The notes: generated by a model not told the origin, from the letters alone. A DNA stretch of 64,000 nucleotides from Prevotella sp. (GCA_016287755.1 JAEEWT010000003.1:62001-126000); one strand, 5' to 3'. Counted from the first letter of the stretch, positions 50,037 to 59,472 are shown. A program made the numbers and translations.

Positions 50037-50693
50037 ATGAACAGGCACGCGTTATGGCAGGATGAATACTGGCTGCTGTTGATGCAACTCTACCTGAAGA
50101 AACCCGAAGGGGTGAAACCCTTGTATTCAAAGGCGATGGTAAAGCTGGCATTGGAGCTGCATATTCCTCCAGAGTTTCTCTATGAGCAGATGTTCAACCT
50201 ACGACAGTTGGACACCCCTCGTATGGAGAAGCTGTGGGAGCGGTATGGACAGAACCCCAAACGACTGGCCAAGGGGGTGCGCATGCTGCGACAGATGAAG
50301 GGCTTTAGCAGTGCCGATGCCTTCTATGAGGGTGTGGAGACAGTGGAATCGTGGGAGCTGGACTACAAGCCGCTGCCCGAGGATGAGCGCATCATGCCCA
50401 TCACACTCATCATCATTCTCGACCTCTATTTCCGTCTGACACCCAACACAATGGTTGTGGAGACACCTGAGATACAGGATCTGGCACGACTACTGAAGAT
50501 GAAGGCAGAAGAGATTGTGAAGATCATGGAGATCTTCCAGATCTGCGATCCCTATCTGAACCGCATGGAAATCATCCTGACACCCCTGATGGCGCCTTGT
50601 CAGACTATCTGGAACAGGTTCGGAAATGGTCGGCCGGAAGCGTTGGCTGCCTTGGCTGCACAATTGAAGGAGTATTTTAGAGGTGAAAAATGA
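50037..50693 (+). CDS. Unknown protein upstream of rpoN
   Basis: 218 residues, soluble, helical. WQDEYWLLLMQLYLKKPEGVKPLYSK, LELHIPPEFLYEQMFNLRQLDTPRMEKLWERYG and a second helical half (DLARLLKMKAEEIVKIMEIFQICDPY) that resembles a winged-helix. No named family recognised. It overlaps the rpoN start by 11 nt, so translation is coupled; a link to sigma-54 control is an inference from position. Confidence 0.75.
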   Translation: MNRHALWQDEYWLLLMQLYLKKPEGVKPLYSKAMVKLALELHIPPEFLYEQMFNLRQLDTPRMEKLWERYGQNPKRLAKGVRMLRQMKGFSSADAFYEGVETVESWELDYKPLPEDERIMPITLIIILDLYFRLTPNTMVVETPEIQDLARLLKMKAEEIVKIMEIFQICDPYLNRMEIILTPLMAPCQTIWNRFGNGRPEALAALAAQLKEYFRGEK

Positions 50694-52188
50694 ACTAGTA
50701 CAGACTCAGGAACAGAAGCTGATTCAGCAACAGCGACTTACCCAGCAACAGATGCTGCAGGTAAGACTGCTGGAGATGCCTTTGGCAGAGCTGGAGCAGA
50801 ACGTGCAGATGGAGATTGATGACAATCCCGCCCTCGAAACCACACCCCCTGAGGATGATAGCTTCAGCACAAACGAGGAATCGACAGATTCAAGCGAATC
50901 GTACGAGGAATCGCTGGAACGCGAGGAACGGGCTGATGCGCTCGACACCGCGTTGCAGAACATGGGAAGCGATGATGAGATGCCTGAGCCTTCGTATAAA
51001 GCTTTTGCCTCCGGGGGAGCGGAATACGAAGAGATTACCTATGGCGACCAGCGCTCGTTCTATGATCAGCTGAAGGAGCAGATGCGGGAACTGGAGCTCT
51101 CGCCTGAGCAGCAGGATGTGATGGAATACCTGATAGGCTCGCTGGATAACGACGGTCTGCTAAGGAAACCTCTTGAAGACGTGGCTGATGAGTTGGCCAT
51201 CTACCATGCCATCAACGTCACTGAGAAACAGATCGAGGAGGTGCTGCACCTGCTGCAAGGCTTCGATCCTGCAGGCATCGGAGCCCGCTCGTTGCAAGAA
51301 TGTCTGCTGCTGCAGATTGAACGCCGCAAGCCATCACCCATCAGACAACTGTTGAAGACGCTGATTGCTGAGCATTTCAATGATTTCATGAACAAGCATT
51401 GGGACAAGATCGCTCAGCAACTCAACCTCGACGAAGAGACTTTTGGACAGTTGCAGACGGAGATCCAGAAGCTGAACCCCAAGCCGGGTGCTTCTATGGG
51501 GGAGACGGAGGGAAGGAACCTGCAGCAGATCACACCAGACTTCGTGGTGGAGACTGCCGACGACGGTACCATCTCTTTCTATATCAACAAAGGACGGGTG
51601 CCTGATTTGTATGTGTCGCCTTCGTTTACCGATCTGCTCAAAGGCTATCAGGAGAACAAGCAGAGCATGAGCAGACAAGACAAGCAGGCACTGCTCTATG
51701 CCCGCGAAAAGGTGGACCGCGCCAAAGGGTTCATCGAGGCAGTCAAACAGCGCCGCCATACGTTGTATGTTACCATGAAGACCATCATCGAGCTTCAGCG
51801 GGATTTCTTCCTTGAAGGCGATGAGAACGATCTTCATCCGATGGTGCTCAAAGATATTGCACAGAAAACAGGACTGGATATCAGTACGGTATCGCGAGTC
51901 TGTAATTCCAAATACGCCCAAACACGATGGGGCACCTTCCGCTTGCGCCATTTCTTCAGCGAAGGCATCAAGACCGAGGATGGTAAGGAACTGTCGGCCC
52001 GACAGCTGAAGGCGGTCCTACAGGAGTTGATCAAGGAAGAGGATCCGCAAAAGCCCATGAACGACGATCTGCTGGCGGAGGAGATGAAACGTCGGGGCTT
52101 CGCCATTGCGCGTAGAACAGTGGCAAAATACAGGGAACAACTGGGTATTCCCGTAGCACGATTAAGGAAACAAACATCACATATATAA
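50683..52188 (+). CDS. rpoN: RNA polymerase sigma-54 factor
   Basis: 501 residues, GTG start. Region I is Gln-rich (QTQEQKLIQQQRLTQQQMLQVRLLEMPLAELE), followed by an acidic region II, the core-binding and HTH region (QKTGLDISTVSRVCNSKY), and the RpoN box ARRTVAKYRE near residue 485. It directs polymerase to -24/-12 promoters with AAA+ activators, none of which is in the window. Confidence 0.96.
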   Translation: MKNELVQTQEQKLIQQQRLTQQQMLQVRLLEMPLAELEQNVQMEIDDNPALETTPPEDDSFSTNEESTDSSESYEESLEREERADALDTALQNMGSDDEMPEPSYKAFASGGAEYEEITYGDQRSFYDQLKEQMRELELSPEQQDVMEYLIGSLDNDGLLRKPLEDVADELAIYHAINVTEKQIEEVLHLLQGFDPAGIGARSLQECLLLQIERRKPSPIRQLLKTLIAEHFNDFMNKHWDKIAQQLNLDEETFGQLQTEIQKLNPKPGASMGETEGRNLQQITPDFVVETADDGTISFYINKGRVPDLYVSPSFTDLLKGYQENKQSMSRQDKQALLYAREKVDRAKGFIEAVKQRRHTLYVTMKTIIELQRDFFLEGDENDLHPMVLKDIAQKTGLDISTVSRVCNSKYAQTRWGTFRLRHFFSEGIKTEDGKELSARQLKAVLQELIKEEDPQKPMNDDLLAEEMKRRGFAIARRTVAKYREQLGIPVARLRKQTSHI

Positions 52189-52238
52189 ATGTGGAGTGTG
52201 GAATGTGGAGTGTGGAGTGAAGAATGGAAAAATGTTTA
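52189..52238 (+). repeat. GTGGAGT/GTGGAAT heptad tract
   Basis: About five heptads (52191-52221) between rpoN and the PAP2-like gene. Confidence 0.7.
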
Positions 52239-52239
52239 A

Positions 52240-52869
52240 TTGTTTAGGGAATTGAGAGAAAGAGACATTATATTTGCAGCCAGGGTGATCAGCGCTATTT
52301 TCCACCCGTTTTATCTGGCTACCGTAGGACTCATATTCCTGTTTATTTTCAGTTATATGAGTGTGCTGCCGATGTACTACAAGCTGTCGGTACTCGGCTT
52401 TGTCTATCTCTGCACCGTTCTCCTCCCCGCATGGCTCATCAGGATTTACAGGAAATATCAGGGGTGGTCGCTTATCGAACTCGGATCGAGGGAAAGACGT
52501 GCCGTACCTTATGTCATTGCCATCGTGTGCTATCTCCTGTGTTACTATATCATGAACCTGCTGCACATCCCGCATTTCATGAGCAGCATCATCGTGGCAG
52601 CACTGGCCATTCAGGTGGTGTGCGCCTTTGTGAACCTCTTCTGGAAAATCAGTACCCACACAGCGGCCATTGGCGGTGTGGCAGGAGCACTGATTGCTTT
52701 CTCGGGCATTTTCTCGTATAACCCCGTATGGTGGCTTTGTATCATTATCATCGTAGCTGGTTTATTAGGAACGAGCAGAATGATTCTCAGACAGCATTCC
52801 CTGTCGCAAGTGGTGGCAGGATTCCTGTTGGGATTCGTCCTCTCTTTCATCGTTATATTGAGGTTTTAA
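52240..52869 (+). CDS. PAP2-like membrane protein
   Basis: 209 residues with six membrane helices. The C-terminal half has STHTAAIGGVAGALIAF and TSRMILRQHSLSQVVAGFLLGF, similar to the second and third phosphatase motifs of PAP2 enzymes, though the first (KxxxxxxRP) is not clear (LGSRERRAVPY may be it). It may act on lipid pyrophosphates. Start is TTG at 52240 because ATGs upstream are out of frame; a start at TTG 52252 is possible. Confidence 0.7.
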   Translation: MFRELRERDIIFAARVISAIFHPFYLATVGLIFLFIFSYMSVLPMYYKLSVLGFVYLCTVLLPAWLIRIYRKYQGWSLIELGSRERRAVPYVIAIVCYLLCYYIMNLLHIPHFMSSIIVAALAIQVVCAFVNLFWKISTHTAAIGGVAGALIAFSGIFSYNPVWWLCIIIIVAGLLGTSRMILRQHSLSQVVAGFLLGFVLSFIVILRF

Positions 52870-52897
52870 CCAAGTATAATCATTAGTAAATAGATAT

Positions 52898-53410
52898 ATG
52901 ACTCCAATAGTTAGCATCATCATGGGCAGCACAAGCGATCTGCCCGTCATGGAAAAAGCCATGCAGTTCCTGAACGATATGCATGTGCCGTTCGAAGTAA
53001 ACGCATTATCTGCCCACCGCACACCCGATGCCGTGGAACAGTTCGCCAAGTCGGCCCAGCAAAGAGGCATTAAGGTAATCATTGCCGGCGCTGGTATGGC
53101 TGCCGCCTTACCGGGTGTCATTGCCGCCAGCACAACCCTACCCGTTATCGGCGTTCCCATCAAGGGTAGTGTGCTCGATGGCGTGGATGCTCTTTACAGC
53201 ATCCTGCAGATGCCTCCGGGCATTCCTGTTGCCACAGTAGCCATCAACGGGGCCATGAACGCAGCCATCCTAGCTTGTCAGATCATCTCCCTGAGCGATA
53301 CGGAACTGGCTGGTAAGATGGCAGCCTACAAGAACGGACTCGGGGCAAAGATTGAAAAAGCCAACCAGGCTTTATCTGAGGTACAATACGAATACAAGAT
53401 TGATTCCTGA
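52898..53410 (+). CDS. purE: N5-carboxyaminoimidazole ribonucleotide mutase
   Basis: 170 residues. PurE class I: IIMGSTSDLPVMEKA, SAHRTPD, IAGAGMAAALPGVIAA and PIKGSVLDGVDALYSILQMPPGIPVATVAI. Purine synthesis. Followed by ispG after 2 nt. Confidence 0.96.
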   Translation: MTPIVSIIMGSTSDLPVMEKAMQFLNDMHVPFEVNALSAHRTPDAVEQFAKSAQQRGIKVIIAGAGMAAALPGVIAASTTLPVIGVPIKGSVLDGVDALYSILQMPPGIPVATVAINGAMNAAILACQIISLSDTELAGKMAAYKNGLGAKIEKANQALSEVQYEYKIDS

Positions 53411-53412
53411 CG

Positions 53413-54822
53413 ATGAGTAATACGTATCAGAGGAGAGTTTCTTCAGTGACCGTTGTGGGCAATGTTCCCATGGGTGGCAATAACCCCATCCGTATTCAGT
53501 CGATGACTACCACGAATACGATGGATACTGAGGCGTGTGTGGAACAGGCTATCCGTATCATCGAGGCAGGTGGTGAGCTTGTCAGACTGACCACCCAAGG
53601 TACCCGAGAAGCCAACAACATGCAGCATATCCATGAGGAGTTGCGGAAACGCGGTTATCAGACACCTTTGGTGGCTGACGTGCATTTCAACGCCAAGGTG
53701 GCCGACGTGGCAGCACTCTATTGTGAGAAGGTGCGTGTGAACCCAGGAAACTATGTAGATCCCGGTCGTACCTTCAAGCATCTCGAATATACGGATGAGG
53801 AATATGCTGAGGAGCTAAAAAAGATAGAACGACAATTCGTACCCTTCCTGCAAATATGCAAGGAACATCATACCGCTGTACGTATCGGCGTGAACCACGG
53901 TTCACTTTCCGACCGTATCATGAGTCGTTATGGTGATACTCCCGAAGGCATCGTGGAGAGTTGTATGGAGTTCCTGCGCATCTGTCAGCGGGAGGCGTTC
54001 GACAATGTGGTCATCTCCATCAAAGCCAGTAATACCGTGGTGATGGTGCGCACCGTCCGTCTTTTGGTAACAACCATGGACAAGGAGAACATGCACTACC
54101 CGCTACATCTCGGCGTGACAGAAGCCGGAGAAGGAGAAGACGGTCGTATCAAGAGTGCTGTGGGCATCGGTGCCTTGCTCACAGAAGGTATCGGCGACAC
54201 CATCCGTGTCTCTCTGTCAGAAGAACCAGAATATGAAATTCCTGTAGCACGGAAACTGGTTGACTCCATTGAAGCATGCGCCCTGCTCAGGGAACAGTCG
54301 GAACGGTCTATTGCTAACGATACCGTTACCCTTAACCTGCAGGAAACCGATTGGGAGTCGCTGCAGCTGAAGGCGGCTATGGCGGTGGGTGCGCTCTTTA
54401 TTGACCAGAAAGCACATCAGCTCGTCATCCATAACAGTGTGCCCATCAAGGGTGTTTCCAACCAGGAGGAGAAACTCGTGGAACTGGCCGACAGCATCTT
54501 GCAGGCAGCACGCATCAAATTCACCAAGACCGAGTATATCTCTTGTCCGGGCTGCGGACGCACCTTATACAACCTGCAAGACACCATTGCACGTATCAAG
54601 GCTGCCACCAAGCATCTCGTCGGACTGAAGATCGGCATCATGGGATGCATCGTGAATGGTCCTGGGGAGATGGCTGATGCCGACTATGGCTATGTGGGTG
54701 CTGCCCGTGGCAAGATTTCGCTCTATAAGGGTAAGGAATGTATCATGAAGAATATTCCTGAGGAAGAGGCCGTGGAGAAGCTACTTGAACTTATCGAGAA
54801 AGGAGAAAACAAATTAATATGA
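53413..54822 (+). CDS. ispG: 4-hydroxy-3-methylbut-2-enyl diphosphate synthase
   Basis: 469 residues. Makes HMBPP in the MEP pathway, the same route as dxr at 24635. N-terminal barrel RIQSMTTTNTMDTEA and VADVHFNAKVA; 4Fe-4S ligands in CPGCGRT and GCIVNGPGE near the end. About 100 residues longer than E. coli IspG, with the extra part between barrel and cluster domain. Overlaps the next gene by 4 nt. Confidence 0.95.
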   Translation: MSNTYQRRVSSVTVVGNVPMGGNNPIRIQSMTTTNTMDTEACVEQAIRIIEAGGELVRLTTQGTREANNMQHIHEELRKRGYQTPLVADVHFNAKVADVAALYCEKVRVNPGNYVDPGRTFKHLEYTDEEYAEELKKIERQFVPFLQICKEHHTAVRIGVNHGSLSDRIMSRYGDTPEGIVESCMEFLRICQREAFDNVVISIKASNTVVMVRTVRLLVTTMDKENMHYPLHLGVTEAGEGEDGRIKSAVGIGALLTEGIGDTIRVSLSEEPEYEIPVARKLVDSIEACALLREQSERSIANDTVTLNLQETDWESLQLKAAMAVGALFIDQKAHQLVIHNSVPIKGVSNQEEKLVELADSILQAARIKFTKTEYISCPGCGRTLYNLQDTIARIKAATKHLVGLKIGIMGCIVNGPGEMADADYGYVGAARGKISLYKGKECIMKNIPEEEAVEKLLELIEKGENKLI

Positions 54823-55790
54823 AATACAAAGCATCCCCTAACCGTTACGACAACATGCAGTATGTGCGCTGCGGACAAAGTGGTGTCTTACTGCCTGAGA
54901 TCAGTCTGGGCTTCTGGCATAATTTCGGAAGTGTGGATCCCTATGAACGTAGTAGGGAGATTACCCGTTTTGCCTTCGACCACGGTATTACCCATTTCGA
55001 CCTGGCCAATAACTACGGTCCTGTATATGGCAGCGCCGAGGAGACGATGGGACGCTTGATGGACGACACCTTCGGTCCTTACCGCGACGAGTTATTCATC
55101 TCCACCAAGGCGGGCTATGACATGTGGCCCGGTCCGTATGGCGAATGGGGTTCACGGAAATACCTCATGGCCAGTTTAGACCAGTCGCTCAAGCGCATGC
55201 ATCTCGATTATGTTGATTTGTTCTACAGTCATCGCTTCGACCCGAACACGCCCATGGACGAAACGCTTCAGGCGCTTGTTGATATTGTCAGGGCAGGAAA
55301 GGCATTGTATGTGGGCATCTCCAACTGGCCTTTGGAAGCAGTGAAGTTCGCCGATGAGTATCTCCGCTCACGGGATGTGCCCCTGCTGATCTACCAAGGA
55401 AAGCTGAACATGCTCAACAGGGAACCGCTGGAGAATGGGATTCTCGACTACTGTCATACGCACGGTATCGGCTTCATCGCTTTCTCTCCATTGGCACAAG
55501 GACTCCTTACCGACCGTTACTTGAACGGTATCCCACAGGACAGTAGGATGGCCAAGGAGCATTTCCTGAAGTCGGCCATGCTCACACCTGATCTGCTGCA
55601 ACAGCTACGTGCTTGGAACGAAGAGGCTAAGGCCGACAACAAGACGTTGGCTCAGTTGGCCCTCAACTGGATTCTGGAACAACAGGGTGTCACCTCTGTC
55701 ATCGTGGGAGCCAGCAGTGTGGAGCAGCTCAGGAAGAACCTGGAAGCATTGTTCGAGGAAGGAGGAAGGAGGAAAGAGGAAGGAGATTAG
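54819..55790 (+). CDS. Aldo/keto reductase (YghZ/Gpr-like)
   Basis: 323 residues. AKR barrel: SLGFWHNFG, FDLANNYGPVYGSAEE (catalytic Asp/Tyr), FISTKAGYDMWPGPYGEWGSRKYL (Lys), DLFYSHRFDP (His) and the C-terminal VIVGASSVEQLRKNLEAL. Similar to L-glyceraldehyde-3-phosphate reductases; the substrate is uncertain. The last 11 residues (EEGGRRKEEGD) and the stop are read from a GGAGGAAGG tract. Confidence 0.92.
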   Translation: MKYKASPNRYDNMQYVRCGQSGVLLPEISLGFWHNFGSVDPYERSREITRFAFDHGITHFDLANNYGPVYGSAEETMGRLMDDTFGPYRDELFISTKAGYDMWPGPYGEWGSRKYLMASLDQSLKRMHLDYVDLFYSHRFDPNTPMDETLQALVDIVRAGKALYVGISNWPLEAVKFADEYLRSRDVPLLIYQGKLNMLNREPLENGILDYCHTHGIGFIAFSPLAQGLLTDRYLNGIPQDSRMAKEHFLKSAMLTPDLLQQLRAWNEEAKADNKTLAQLALNWILEQQGVTSVIVGASSVEQLRKNLEALFEEGGRRKEEGD

Positions 55791-55855
55791 TACTGAGATG
55801 AAGAACATCCAAAACATATCTCGTGCCACCGTGCCACCTTACCTCCGCACCACCG
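55755..55855 (-). repeat. Hairpin-type element D across a gene junction
   Basis: In reverse orientation: GTGGCACG octads (55852-55825), core CGAGATATGTTTTGG...ATCTCAGTACTAATCT, then CCTTCCTCC heptads (55786-55755). It encodes the C-terminus of the aldo/keto reductase and the start codon plus about 20 residues of the next protein. Confidence 0.75.
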
Positions 55856-56877
55856 TCATATACATCATATTGGCTATGCTGACATCCTGCCACCGCGAAC
55901 GACAGGTGCAGCAGATACTGCAGAAGCCAAAGACGGAATGCTTGGTCAAGACCACCCCCGTGAAGGACCAGGGGGCGAGCGAGCTCTGTTGGATCTATGC
56001 CATGTTGGCTACCATCGAGAGCGACCGGCTGATGGAGGGTGACTCCGTGAACCTTTCTCCGCAGTTCATCGCACGGAAATATCTGGAGGAGCAGGCCGAC
56101 CGTTTCTATCTGTCGGGCGGAAAGGAGAAAATCAGTATGCGGGGTATGTCGTCGATGCTTCTGCACCTGCTCAGTCGTTACGGAATGACGCATTATGATG
56201 CCTTCCACCGCGATGATGTAGATTTCCGCGTTCTGACGCGCAAGATAGAGCAGATGGCACAGGTGAGTATGGCAGAACGGAAGGGTCTTACAGCTTTCCG
56301 CAAGGACATCGGAGGCATGCTCGATGAAAGTCTTCACGGCTTACCTCGCTACGTGTTCATGCTGGGAGCCGAATATACAACGCTCGAGTTTGCACATAGC
56401 CTCTGTCATGAGGATGATTACGAGGCACTGACCAGTTTCACTCACCATCCCTTCGGAAGTAGGTTCGTGCTGGAAACACCCGACAACCATTTCCACGACT
56501 CTTTCCTGAATGTGCCACTCGACACGTTGATGAACAGGATAGAGAAAACATTGAAAAGCGGTCATGCGGTATGCTGGGAGGGTGATATCAGTGAACCCAA
56601 ATTCTCTTTCGCAAAGGGTATTGCCAAGATAGAGAACGAACAACAGCGGGTGACGCAGGAAATGCGGCAGAAGGCCTTTGAGCAACGGCAGACTACCGAT
56701 GACCATTGTATGGAGATTATCGGACTGGCTCGCACGGAAAAGGGCAATCGCTACTTCATCTGTAAGAACTCATGGGGCACAGAGAACCCCTTCGGCGGCT
56801 GGATGTATCTCAGCGAGAACTACCTCAGGGCCAAAACACTTGCCGTGTGGATGAAGAGTTGTAATTCGTCTAATTAG
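55798..56877 (+). CDS. C1-family (papain/BleH-like) cysteine peptidase lipoprotein
   Basis: 359 residues. Lipobox LTSC at residues 28-31, so membrane-anchored in the periplasm or outer leaflet. PVKDQGASELCWIYAM gives Gln58 and Cys64 with papain spacing; DDHCMEIIG has the catalytic His and CKNSWGTENPFGGWMYLS the Asn. Closest in pattern to aminopeptidase C/bleomycin hydrolase-like peptidases of Bacteroidetes. N-terminal residues 5-20 come from repeat element D. The last residues CNSSN are read from an AATTCGTCTAATT word. Confidence 0.88.
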   Translation: MKNIQNISRATVPPYLRTTVIYIILAMLTSCHRERQVQQILQKPKTECLVKTTPVKDQGASELCWIYAMLATIESDRLMEGDSVNLSPQFIARKYLEEQADRFYLSGGKEKISMRGMSSMLLHLLSRYGMTHYDAFHRDDVDFRVLTRKIEQMAQVSMAERKGLTAFRKDIGGMLDESLHGLPRYVFMLGAEYTTLEFAHSLCHEDDYEALTSFTHHPFGSRFVLETPDNHFHDSFLNVPLDTLMNRIEKTLKSGHAVCWEGDISEPKFSFAKGIAKIENEQQRVTQEMRQKAFEQRQTTDDHCMEIIGLARTEKGNRYFICKNSWGTENPFGGWMYLSENYLRAKTLAVWMKSCNSSN

Positions 56878-56899
56878 TCAAATTCGTAGAGAAAAAGTA
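56866..56899 (+). repeat. ATTCGTCTAATT.../ATTCGTAGAGAA word
   Basis: The word spans the peptidase stop and the leader of the phosphatase gene. Related words are at 10474-10498, 34187-34240 and 25802-25821. Confidence 0.6.
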
Positions 56900-56909
56900 A
56901 AGAAGAAAT

Positions 56910-58220
56910 ATGAAGAAACAAATGATTATCCTGATGATGGCGACCTTCGCCCTCGTCATGAATGCACAGACAGCACGGGAAGAGATTGCGCAAAACCCTT
57001 GCTTCTCTGCCAGTAACTACCTTGCTTATCCGGGTCCTACCAAGGAACTGACCAAAGCACCCAAGGGGTACAAACCGTTCTATATCAGTCATTACGGACG
57101 TCACGGCTCTCGCTATCTCATCGGTACTGACGATTATTACAACCCTGTGGATATCCTGACAGAAGCCGATGAGAAGGGAAAGCTGACAGCCTTTGGTAAG
57201 GATGTGCTGCGCCGTTTGATCATGATACGCGACGAAGCAGAGAAACGCGATGGTGAGCTTACTCAGTTAGGTGCCGAACAGCACCAGCAGATTGCTGCAC
57301 GCATGTACGAACGTTTCCCTGAGGTGTTCAAGGGCGATGTGTGCATTGATGCAAAGAGCACCATTGTGATTCGATGCATCCTTTCCATGGAGAACGAGTT
57401 GCACCAGTTCCTGCTGAAGAACCCCAAGCTGCGCATCACCCATGATGCCAGCGAGCACGATATGTATTTCATGAATCAGCAGGACAAACCTTTATATAAC
57501 AAGAAACTGCCTCAGCGCTCCAAGGTGTTGTTCCAGGAGTTCTGCGACCGTCGTCCTACCCATCAGCGGGTGATGAGCTCATTGTTCAACGATCCCGACT
57601 ATATCCATTATGATGTTGATGGGGAAGAGCTTTGTAATACGCTTTTCAAACTGGCCAGTAACCTGCAGAGTTCGGAACTGCGCAAGGAGATTACCCTTTA
57701 CGACCTCTTTACACCTGAAGAGATCTACCAGAACTGGGAGAAGAACAATGTATGGTGGTATCTCACCTATGCCAACTGTAAGTATAACGGTGGCACCCAG
57801 CCTTTCTCACAGCGCAACCTGCTGCGGAATATCATCCATCAGGCCGACAGCTGTATTCAGCTGGAACGTCCTGGTGCCACCCTCCGCTTCGGTCATGAAA
57901 CCATGGTACTGCCCCTCACCTGTCTGTTGAACCTCAATGGCTATGGTGAGCAAACCGACGATTTGGAGCAGTTGGTTGCTAACGGGTGGTATAACTATCG
58001 CATCTTCCCTATGGGTGCGAATATCCAGTTCATCTTCTACCGCAAATCCTTTGGCGGCGATGTCATCTTCAAGGTGCTCCTCAACGAGAACGAAGCCACA
58101 TTACCCATTGCCACTGATATGGCTCCCTATTACCATTGGAACGACTTCAAGACCTATTTCCTGAAGAAACTGGATGAGTATGAAAAGATGAGAGATGAAG
58201 AGATGAAAGATGAGAAGTAA
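56910..58220 (+). CDS. Histidine-type phosphatase (MINPP/acid phosphatase-like)
   Basis: 436 residues. Signal peptide MKKQMIILMMATFALVMNAQ. The branch-2 histidine phosphatase motif HYGRHGSR (catalytic His65) and the late LRFGHETMVLPL (His-Glu proton donor pair) are present. Such enzymes in Bacteroides dephosphorylate inositol phosphates in the periplasm or outer-membrane vesicles. The tail KMRDEEMKDEK and stop are an AGATGAG heptad tract. Confidence 0.9.
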   Translation: MKKQMIILMMATFALVMNAQTAREEIAQNPCFSASNYLAYPGPTKELTKAPKGYKPFYISHYGRHGSRYLIGTDDYYNPVDILTEADEKGKLTAFGKDVLRRLIMIRDEAEKRDGELTQLGAEQHQQIAARMYERFPEVFKGDVCIDAKSTIVIRCILSMENELHQFLLKNPKLRITHDASEHDMYFMNQQDKPLYNKKLPQRSKVLFQEFCDRRPTHQRVMSSLFNDPDYIHYDVDGEELCNTLFKLASNLQSSELRKEITLYDLFTPEEIYQNWEKNNVWWYLTYANCKYNGGTQPFSQRNLLRNIIHQADSCIQLERPGATLRFGHETMVLPLTCLLNLNGYGEQTDDLEQLVANGWYNYRIFPMGANIQFIFYRKSFGGDVIFKVLLNENEATLPIATDMAPYYHWNDFKTYFLKKLDEYEKMRDEEMKDEK

Positions 58221-58223
58221 ACA

Positions 58224-59384
58224 ATGACAACAGTTCTGTCCATATTACCCATGATGGTGTGCGCGTTCTGGTCGATCGTGCTGATACTCGACTGGTCCAT
58301 AACGCATGATAAGCTACGCCTATGGCTGTGGCAATTCATGGTAGTAGCCATGTTGCTCTATGTGGGACATGCTGTCTTCTTCAATCACTATACCTCCATC
58401 GTGCCTTTCACCAATACCTTGTATTGTGCCTGCAACCTCTTGGTGTTTCCACTCTACCATGTGTATATCAAAGGACTGTCGGTGCCTCATTATCTGGACA
58501 ACCGTAGGCAACAGCGGCACGACCGGTGCATCCTGTTCCTTCCGGCGTTGGTCATATCTTTCATCATTGGTATTCTTTATCTCATGATGTCATCGGCAGA
58601 AAGAAGCGATTTCATCGAGAATTACCTCTATCATAACGATTTCTCTGGTCTCCATGGAACGACATTCCTTCAGGCTGTGGTGCACCAAATTGCCAAGCTA
58701 TGCTTTGCCATACAAGTGATTATTATCTTTATTCTTGGGTTCCGCAATCTTCGGCAATACAAGAGATTCATTGATAACACCTATGCTGATACGGAGAATA
58801 AAAGACTGGAAAAGGTACAAACCATCTTGATTCTCTTTGTCGGAGGAGTCTTTCTTGCCTTTGTCAGTAACATCATCGGTCGTTGGCGTTTCTTGGATGA
58901 TACGTCTTTATTGGCCATCCCATCACTCTTCTTCTCTACCCTACTGTTTATGATTGGCTATGTAGGAAGTCGTACGGTGTTCTCTATCAGTAATGTGAAC
59001 GACAACGAACTTACACCCTCCTCGCCAAGCATTGCTGAAAACGACAATGAGCAAACAACCTCCTCCTTGGCGGTTAGCTTGGAGCAGCTGATGGACGAAA
59101 GACAACTTTATCTCCAGCACGACTTGAAAATCAGTGATGTGGCCGCATTGCTATATACGAACCGCACCTACATTCAACACACCATCCAGGAGCTCTCTGG
59201 TGAGAGCTTCACCAAGTATGTTAACCGCAAGCGAATAGAGTATGCCATCGAACTACAGAAGAAACACCCCGAATACAACATCGAAACAATAGCCACCCGG
59301 TCGGGTTACACCCATCTCGGCACTTTCTACCGCAATTATAAAATTGTAACCGGAAAAACACCTGCAAAAGCAAGTATTTTGTGA
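58224..59384 (+). CDS. Membrane-bound AraC-family regulator
   Basis: 386 residues. Six or seven N-terminal helices (to about residue 255), then a charged linker and a C-terminal AraC HTH: LKISDVAALLYTNRTYIQHTIQELSGESFTKYVNRKRIEYA and IETIATRSGYTHLGTFYRNYKIVTGKTPA. It probably senses a signal in or across the membrane. Starts 3 nt after the phosphatase stop. It could control the giant LRR gene downstream, but this is a guess. Confidence 0.9.
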   Translation: MTTVLSILPMMVCAFWSIVLILDWSITHDKLRLWLWQFMVVAMLLYVGHAVFFNHYTSIVPFTNTLYCACNLLVFPLYHVYIKGLSVPHYLDNRRQQRHDRCILFLPALVISFIIGILYLMMSSAERSDFIENYLYHNDFSGLHGTTFLQAVVHQIAKLCFAIQVIIIFILGFRNLRQYKRFIDNTYADTENKRLEKVQTILILFVGGVFLAFVSNIIGRWRFLDDTSLLAIPSLFFSTLLFMIGYVGSRTVFSISNVNDNELTPSSPSIAENDNEQTTSSLAVSLEQLMDERQLYLQHDLKISDVAALLYTNRTYIQHTIQELSGESFTKYVNRKRIEYAIELQKKHPEYNIETIATRSGYTHLGTFYRNYKIVTGKTPAKASIL

Positions 59385-59436
59385 TTTTGAGAATTCTTTT
59401 ATCTGTTTTGAGAAAGATTGTTATATATAAATAAGG

Positions 59437-59444
59437 TATATTTG
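59437..59444 (+). promoter_or_regulatory. -7 element of the giant LRR gene
   Basis: TATATTTG 28 nt before the ATG; a TTG lies 16 nt upstream, closer than usual. Confidence 0.5.
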
Positions 59445-59472
59445 CACCTATATAACAGATCAACTCAAACTT

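Noticed and set aside
51334..51951. 205-codon minus-strand frame opposite rpoN
   Set aside because: Shadow of rpoN, which has its regions and RpoN box intact.
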